From: Bettongia penicillata ogilbyi
Lineage: Eukaryota; Chordata; Mammalia; Diprotodontia; Potoroidae
Length of the DNA: 64,000 nt
Direction of reading: 5' to 3'
Assembly (NCBI GenBank): GCA_023548195.1
Contig: JAJHZJ010000416.1
Coordinates: forward strand, 1,124,418 to 1,188,417
Under the pieces are notes generated by a model. That model worked only from the letters and a program-made list of their open reading frames with translations, was not told the origin of the DNA and searched no databases. Numbering within the stretch: the first letter of the stretch is position 1; the number at the start of each line of letters is the position of its first letter. Both the position numbers and the translations under genes were made by a program. Shown one piece after another: positions 35,901 to 44,900 of the stretch.

Positions 35901-38900
35901 ACTACATGTCAGAAGTCTTGGGTTCTAATCCCTACTGATATTAATGCACCATGTGACCTTGGGCAAATTAATCAATAACCTTTTATCAAGCATCTACTCT
36001 ATGCCAAGCACTGTACTAAGTGCTGAGGATACAAAAAGATGCAAAAGATTGTCCTCCAAGGACTTACAATCTAATTGTGAAGACAGCATGCAAACAAAAT
36101 ATATACAAGGCAAACTATGTACAAGATGAAGAGTAAAAATTAGAAAAAAGAAAGTAATAAGAATTAAGAGAAGTTGGAAACAGCTTCCTGTAATAGTCTA
36201 ATCTCTCTGATACATGCTCACCTTTCAAATATTTAAAGAGAGCTAAAATATTTTTTCCAGGCTAAATTCTTTCAATGAATTCTCCTGTAGCACAAACCTG
36301 GGGCCTTTCACTATTCTAGCTGTTTCCCCTCTGAATGTGTCCCTCTAAAATGCATCACCCAATATTCCTCATTTAATCTGACCAGGGCGGAGTACTCAGA
36401 TCATCTTATTTTTTTGACTTTTCCTGTCCTACATCCAGTGGCAACTTTTACACTGTTTTTCCTATGCAACCCCATGAAACAGTTTAAACTAGGGGCAGAC
36501 CTTCACCTGGGCTCCACAAACTTTCTGATAACTGTTTTGTGAATTCAGCCATTTTTCAGTTGTGTCTGACTCTTCAAGATCTCACCTGGGGTTTTCATGA
36601 CAAAGATAATGGAGTGATTTGCCATTTCCTTCTATCATTTTACAGATGAGGAGATTGAGGGAAATAGGGTTAAATAACTTGCCCGTAGTCGCACCACTAG
36701 TAAGTGTCTGAGGCTGGATTTGAACTTTGATCTTCCTGACTCCAGATCCAGTACTCTATCCGCCGTTTCACCTAGCTGCCCCTTTGATAACTGTATTTCA
36801 ATATACTTGGCTTCCTTTGTAATCCTAAGTACTCATTTTATGTATTTAAAAACATTATTCTGAAAAGAGGTCCACAGACCTCATTAGTCTACCCATGGGT
36901 TCCATGGCACACAGAGAATAAGCATCCCCGATATATAAACTAATAAAGTTGTAAACCACTGTTTTTTATAATGGGTGATCTTTCACTAGGATTTATGCAG
37001 AAATAGACCCTGAAGGCAAGACAAGAAAATCATGAAACCATTTTGTAACTAAGGAATGAGAGGTTGCCATCCATGCTGGAGGAAGAAAGACCCACTTTTC
37101 TGGGATGAAATCAGTGAACTTAGGCAGTGCCTGTGCGCATATTTGTTTCTATTAGCGCACACATATCATCCAGAACACTGACTCCCATCTTCATAGCTCT
37201 GCCACCTAAAAGAACTAAGCAAACTCCAGACAACAGCTCACACACTATTACTGAATAACAAATGCCACTGGGATGTTGACCTCTTAAAAATACCCAAAGG
37301 ATACATGACAATATGTGGGATGGCCTGCTTCACGCCTCCATTATAATGAAAAATACATAGCAAGAGGACAACATCTGAAAGAGAAAAGTTGAGAGTTCGA
37401 GGTGAGAGAGGAAACAAATGAATATTGAAAAAGAAAGCAACAATGAGAGAGGCAGACTCAAGAGACCTGGGTTCGAGTCTCACCTCTAATGCACACCAGC
37501 TGTGTGACCCAGTGTAAGACACTTAAGATTCCATTGTTCCCAGGATTTCTTTGGGACTCAAGTTGCAGAGCAGGGGCCAGGGTGAATTTTTAGATGTGGT
37601 TTCCTCCCAGGGAATTACTTTTAGCAATGAAATCCTAGGACGGTCCCAAACCTTCCCCCCACAAAAGGTAATGATTACCTTGTGCTATGAGGATTGGGTA
37701 CTCCAGGTAGGTCAGCAGAGGGTAGCTATAATAAATCTGGTACCGCAAAAACACAAGGAATCTGGATGGGAAGGAAGAAATGGATTCTGCTCAGAAAGGA
37801 CTATTATTTATCAGCAAAGATAAAAATCAGCAGGAGGTCCAGCATCTGAGAAGGCTAAGAAGAAATGGAATTATTCAACAAGTGATTACTCTATGCAAAG
37901 CCCTGTGTTTGTTTTATTTTTATCATATGGATACACAGTGAATTCCAAAAGTCTCAGTGAAATTTTAAGCTATTTTGGGGATACTTTGTATATATTTGTA
38001 TACACAATCACCCCACAATTGCAGGGGAAAATAAAACACATCCTTTTAAAGACCCAGTCTCTATTTCTCCCAGGCTGGCCCAACCCACTACCGGTAGGCA
38101 AAGAAGCTTTGACCTACTATATTTACAACCTGGGCCAGTTTGTCTTTCCTTAGGCAGCCTAGTGTGGTGCCCTGGTCCCAGGGACTCATCATATTCATGC
38201 CTGATTTAGAACTACTGCAGCTTGGAACCCCAAACTCCAGAGGACCACTAGCCTCAGCCTCCCCTAAACAGGGACTTCAGATGAGCATGCGCAGGTTTAT
38301 ACAATTCAATTCAATTTACATTTATTAAGCACCTCCTAGGTGCCATACTAGGGCAGACTAGGGTGGTACAGTGGATACAATGCAAAGTCTGGAGTCAGGA
38401 AGACTCATCTTCCTGAGTTCAAATCTGTCCTCAGACACTTACTAGTTGTGTGACCCTGGGCAAGTCACTAACCCCTATTTGCCTTAGTTTCCTTATCAGT
38501 AAAATGAGCTGGAGAAAGAAATGGCAAATCATTCCAATATCTTGGCCAAGAAAATCCCAACTGGGGTCATGGAGAGACAGACATGACTAAACAGCAAGGT
38601 TCTGGACTCTGTGGTAATCTCTGGAGACAAAGAAATAAGAATAAAATGTTGCCGGCCCTGTGGGAACCACATTCTCCATTCTTAAAAGCATCATCACATA
38701 AATGCAGCCAAGGAGGCAACTGAGGTCAAGGGGAAGGACTGAGCTCATCTTAGTCCCAATAATTTTTAAGTGTATAAAGGAGTTCTGAGACCAAACGTTT
38801 TGACAGGAGCTGCTCATTGATACTTTGTTTCTGGTTACAAGTTTCTTTTACTGTTGTCCAGTCATTTCAGTCATGTTTGACTCTTCCTGAACCCATTTAG

Positions 38901-41900
38901 GGTTTTCTTGGCAAAGATCCTGGAGTGGTTTGCCATTTCCTTCTCCAGCTCATTTGATAGATGAGGACACAGAGGCAAATAGGGTTAAGTGACTTGCCCA
39001 GGGACATACAACTAGTAAGTATCTGAGGCCAGATTTGAAGTCAGGAAGATGAGTTGTCCTGACTCCCAGCCTGCAGCCTGGCCCTCTTTCTACTGTACTA
39101 CATCTAGTTGTCCCTAGGTTATAAATTAGAGATCTGCACAGGTTCGTAGATTTAGAATTGGAAGGGACCTTTGAAATCACCTAATCTAACCTCTAAACTG
39201 AGACTCAGAGTATATAACATGCCCAAAGTGATTCCAGGATTTGAACTCAGATCCTCCCAGATCCAGGGCTCTTTCCATAGGACTCTAACCATCACCCTGC
39301 CTCAGCTTCAATGAACTATTGACTCCTAAAAAAATCAAACTCAAAAATTTCCCTGACGTTTGTCCCTAAGCATCCAACTCATTACTTTTATAATAACCAT
39401 CTTTACTTCTCCAAATAAAAAGGCAATAAGGAAACATGAACTTATAAAAAGAAAACATATCTTATTAAGTTATATCTTCTTGGTATCTGGTTTCTGACTG
39501 GGGCGAGGCTGAAGCCTGGCAGGCCAGCCGCTAGCTGCTGCTTTATTAGGAGAGTTTCAAGTTGAGCAAAGAGAGAATTTCCTCCTGGCCATGGATCTCA
39601 TCCCCCACCTCCCTCAGATCTCTCCACCCACACTAGCCTCCTGCAAGGAAACCAGGGAAGGGACAATATACAGGTTCTGGATGGGACCTCTTGGGGTATG
39701 GTGGTAAGAGTTCAGAGATGGAAATCAGCCACTGTTAGTCAGACACCAGAGTGTTAAGACTTACAGTAGGAAGGACCAGAATTCAAATCCTACGTTCAAT
39801 ACTTTTGGCTATGTCACCTTGGGCAACTTACTTAATCTCCTTCTCAGTCTCAGTTTTTCACACTTGTAAAATGGAGCTAATAACAGCAACTGCAAGAGAG
39901 AATTTGGAATTCAAAACTTTTTAAAAAATGGTTAAAAATTTTTTAACATGTGATTGGGGGAATAAAATTTTATTAAAAAAATAGTAACTACCTCAGAATT
40001 GTTTTAAGGAACAAAGGAAAACAAACATAAAGGACTTTGCAAACAACAAAAATAATAACAGGTAGGACTTAGATAGCATCTAGCATGTGCCAGGCACTGT
40101 GCACAGCCTTTTGTAAGGATTATTTCATTTGATGCTCACAATAAAGCTGAGCAGGAGGTGGTATTCCCATTTCGCAGTTGAGGATACTGAGGTAGACAGA
40201 GGTTAAGTGACTTACCTAGGGTTATACAGCTAGAAAGTATTAGAGTCAGATTTGAATGTATCTATCTTAAAGTATTATATAATCAGTAACAATCTATCGT
40301 TATTAAGTGTTTACTATATGCCATGTGTTGTGTCACATACTGATGATACAAAGAAAAGCCAAAGGAGTAGCTATTCTTAAGCAGTATATATTTAATGAGG
40401 GAAACAACATATGAAGAAAAGGGCACATTTAAGATCTATACAGAGTAGATGGAAGATGACCTGAGAGGAGAAAGCCTCCACCTCTTACAAAAGCAGAAGG
40501 TAGGATCTGAGTTCGCAGAAACCAGACATACTAAAAAGCAGAGAGAAGGAGAGCATTCCCTGCATGGGAGACCAGTGCAAATGCATGGAAGTAGGAGATT
40601 AAGAAACATGTTCACGGAACTACAAGTAGGTTAATGTAGCTGGATTGCAGAGTTGTTGTGTTTGTCCTTTGTTCTTGAAGAGGACCATGACATCAAGATG
40701 ATGACATGACTTGCAGATGACCTTGGAGTGAGGGAAGGCTGTGCAAGGCCACCAACCTCACTTTCTTCTCCTGAGCCATCTGGGTCCAATGGCCTGATAT
40801 TTATTAGGACGACTGGAGATGGCCCAGGATGCAATGTGGGACCCTGGCCCTTTCAGGCTAAGGTCTTATCACACACTCACTTTGAGTGAGATATAGCCAT
40901 TCAATGAATAGGCCCCTTTAATAAAAAGAAACAAAAACAAAGTGGGAGGGGAAGATCCTCAGGGTTCCTGGGTAAAAGGGAAACAATTACTTAAATAGTA
41001 ATTTAACTATTTAACCAAATGTTATTGGATTACTATTTAGCTATTCCATTAGTTTACTTAGCTGGATTGCACACTAGGCAGAGGAAGCCAAGTACAAGAC
41101 GACTGGAGCTGTAGGAAGGGGTCAACTTGTGAAGTTTTAAAAGGCAACTTCATTATTGATTCCAGTGTTAACAGGAAACCACCCAAGTTTTGTTTTGTTT
41201 TGAATAGAAGGCAGACATGGGCTTTTGATGAGGATAGATGTTGAATGAAGGGAAAAGGCATTCCCAGTAGAAAAAGGAAAGGAAGAGACAGCTAGGTGCT
41301 ATAGTGAATAGAGGCTCAGTCCTGGAGTCAGGAAGACCTGAGTTCAAATGTGACTCACACTTACTAGTTGTGTGACCTAGGCAATTAAAGATATCTGTAA
41401 TCATATGAAAGAACGCTCTAAATTGATTAGAGAGATGCAAATCAAAACAACTCTGAAGTACCACATCACACCTATCAGATTTGAAGTCAGGAAGATGAGT
41501 TGTCCTGACTCCCAGCCTGCAGCCTGGCCCTCTTTCTACTATACTACATCTAGTTGTCCCTAGGTTATAAATTAGAGATCTGCACCGGTTCATAGATTTA
41601 GAATTGGAAGGGACCTTTGAAATCACCTAATCTAACCTCTAAACTGAGACTCAGAGTATATAACATGCCCAAAGTTATGTATTATCTCTAACTGGCACAG
41701 ATTGGCCAACATGACAAAACAGGAAGATGATAAATGTTGGAGAAGATGTGGGAGAGTTGGAACACTAATTCATTGTTGGTGGAACTGTGAGCTGATCCAA
41801 TCTGTTCTGGACAGCAATTTGGAACTATGCTCAAAGGGCTACAAAAATGTGCATACCCTTTGACCCAGTAATACTGCTTCTAGGACCTTATCCCCCAAGA

Positions 41901-44900
41901 GATCATAGAAATGGGAAAGGGATCCACATGGACAAAAATATTGGATGCCCATCAACTGGAGAATAGCTGAATAAATTGTGGTATATGAATGTAATGAAAT
42001 ACTATTGTGTATAAGAAATGATGAACAAGAAGACTTCAGAGAGGCCTGGAAAGACTTATATGAACTGATGCTGAGCGAAAGGAGCAGAACCAGGAGAACT
42101 TTGTATACAGCAACAATCACAGTTCTGGTAGATGTAGAACTTCATTGCAAAACAAGGACTTAAAAAATTCTCAATGGTCTTTTAAGGCAAAATGCCTTCC
42201 ACATCCAGAGAAAGAACTATGGAATTCGATCGCAGAATGAAGCAGATCATTTTCTTCTGTATTACGGTTTGTTTTGTTTTATGATTTCTCCCATTCATTT
42301 CAATTCTTCTATGCAACATGACTAAGGTGAAAATGTATTTAATAGGAATGTATGTGTAGAACCTGTATAAAATTGCATGCTGTCTCAGGGAGGGAGGGGG
42401 GAGGTAAGGGGAAGAAAGGGGAGGGAACACAAAAAAATGTAAGTTATATGGAAGTGATTGTGGAATACTGAAAATAAATAATATAATAATTTAAAAAAAA
42501 TGTTAATTCTATTAAAGTGATATTTTAAAAAAAATAAATAAAATTCCCTCTCCACTGCTACACTATACTGTGAATCTGAATTTGGCACTTTCAAGGGTGG
42601 TACGTTAGAAGTGTCTAACTGGTGCTGCAGATGTTTTGGATTTGGAGTCAAGAAGCCACAAGCTGGAGTCCTGCCTCAGATACTGTGTGACCCTGGACAA
42701 GTCACTTAACTTTGCCTCAGTTTCCTCATCTCTAAAATGAACTGGAGAAGAAAATGGCAAAGCACTCCAGTATGTCAAGAAAACCAAACTGGAGTCACAG
42801 AGTAAAACCCTATTGAAAATGATTTAACAAGACAGTTGGAGACAAACTGTGAAGTACATTGAATGCCAGGCTGAGTAAGGAGTTTGGAGCCAATGTAATG
42901 TAATGGAAAAAAATATGGATTTGGAATTAGAGAACTCTCCACTGTACTTATTTGCTACCTGTGTGACTGTGGGCAAGTCACTTTCTCTCTGTGCTTCAGT
43001 TTCCTCATTTGGAAAATGTGGATACAAATTTCTGTATTCCTTAAGAGAAAGGTTTATAAAACACTGGGACTAAGTGATTAGTAAAATTTCTTCCAGCTTA
43101 GAACCTTACCTTCTAAAGTCTTTCTTCTATTCCCACTTCCTCATTCCCTAAGACTGAGCTATTCTCCCTCATAGGTGTTTGGAGAACAGGCTCACAGGAA
43201 CTGAATGTGATGAAGGAATGACCCTTCCCCCCAGCAACAGAGATCCTAAAAGGGGTGAGGGTGGGGGCGGAGAAAGGAAGGAGGCATTCCAAAGACAAAG
43301 GCACAAACAACTCAGAGGAGTAATCCAGAAGGATGAGAAAGCAATCTCTAAACTGGCGAGACCACAGATCCAAATAACATTATGTTATTTATTATTAATT
43401 TTAAAAAACCTTTACATTTTTAAGGCACTTGGGTCTATGGAGAACACTCAGATCCATTATCTCACTGAAATCTCATAACAACTGAGGAAGGCAAGACAAC
43501 AGTCTTCCTGCCCCTATTGTGCTGATGTTGCAGGAGAGGTACAAAAGTCCAGATCAACTCAACTTAACCCACCAATATTAAGCACCTACTTACCTGTCAG
43601 GTACTGTGTGAATCATCAGAGATCTACGAACACTAACTGAAACAAATGTGCCCAATGCTACCCAAGTCACCCAACAGGTAAGCAGCTGATTTCCTTTGCT
43701 CTGAATCATTCTCTGATGCATTTCATGTTTGTATATTTTGTCTCCCAGACCAAATCAACAGCTTCTCAATGGCAGGAGACCATTAAATATCTCCTGCATC
43801 TCCTATCACCTAGCACCAGTAGACACTCTAAATTATGTGTGCCTGCTGACTGGGGAAGTGGGTGTTAGGGTGAAAAGAGCACTGGCCAAGAGCCCTGGAT
43901 GTCAGATCTGGTGCCATCACTGCAGTGACCTTGGGGCAAGTTACTTTGTTTCTCTTGATTTCAGTTTCCTCTTGAGAACATGATCAGGAAGATGGAATGG
44001 ATGACCTATGCCTCCTGGTCTAATGCAAAGAGTGGGGTCTCTGGAATCAGAAGACCCTGGGTTCAAATCATTCTGGGGATTTTTACTATCTATGTGACCT
44101 TGGACAAGTCATTAAACTCTGAGCCTCAGTTTCTTTACTCGTAAAATGAGGGATCACATGGTCCAAGAGGCTCCCATTAACTCTAGACTTAGGTCCCTTT
44201 AAGCCCTCCCAGTTCAGTTAAACGCAAAAAATATTTATTTAGCACCTACTATTTTCAAGGCACTGTGAAGAAAAATTAAATAGCCTCTGACCTCAGAATG
44301 AGTAAACACCATTTTATTAAGCACTTGAAAAGTACTAGGTTATCCAGCTAAGCCCTGGAGATACTTACTATAAAGGCAAAACAGTCCCTAACCTTTACAT
44401 TCTCATGAGGGAGCCAACTAGGTACATTCAAGACATACACAAAGTAAATGGGAAGTAATTGGTGGACAGAAGGCTTTAGCAACTGTGGGGGAGGGGAAGA
44501 AAGCCTCTGGCAGAAGGTAGGATTGAGCGGAGGCTAGAAATGATTCAGGGAAGCCAGAAGGCAGAGGTGTGGAGGACAAAGGACAGCAGCCAGAAGATGG
44601 AGTGTTTTGTGAAAGAAACAGTAAGGAGGCCAAGGTTACTATACAGAAGGGAGCATGAGGGCTCAGGTGAAAGAAAAATGGAAAGAAAGTTTCCCTCCCT
44701 TAAACAGGGCCCAAATCTGCCCATTCCTCCAGGACTGGAGTGGGAAGAGACTTGAACCAGGTATGTCAGCCAGAAGGCTACTGCAATAGTCCAAACATGA
44801 GGGGAGAGAAAAGGGAGAGGAAAGAAGGGGACATATTCAAGAGATGTTACAAAGGTAAAATCAAGTCTTTGGCAACAGATTGGTGATGAAGGGTAAAGGA

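Larger units (their letters stand above)
32666..37304 (-). other. SLC66A3 intron 3
   Basis: A 4.6-kb intron filled with old repeats: L2 tail (33,055-33,105), MIR plus (33,215-33,430), L1 3' fragment (33,520-34,060), MIR minus (34,120-34,400), MIR plus (34,945-35,100), L2 minus (35,965-36,190), SINE minus (36,540-36,783). No gene is seen inside. Confidence 0.7.

Noticed and set aside
38352..38600. tRNA-like heads of SINEs as tRNA genes
   Set aside because: They are diverged tRNA-derived SINE 5' regions followed by SINE bodies, not complete tRNA genes.
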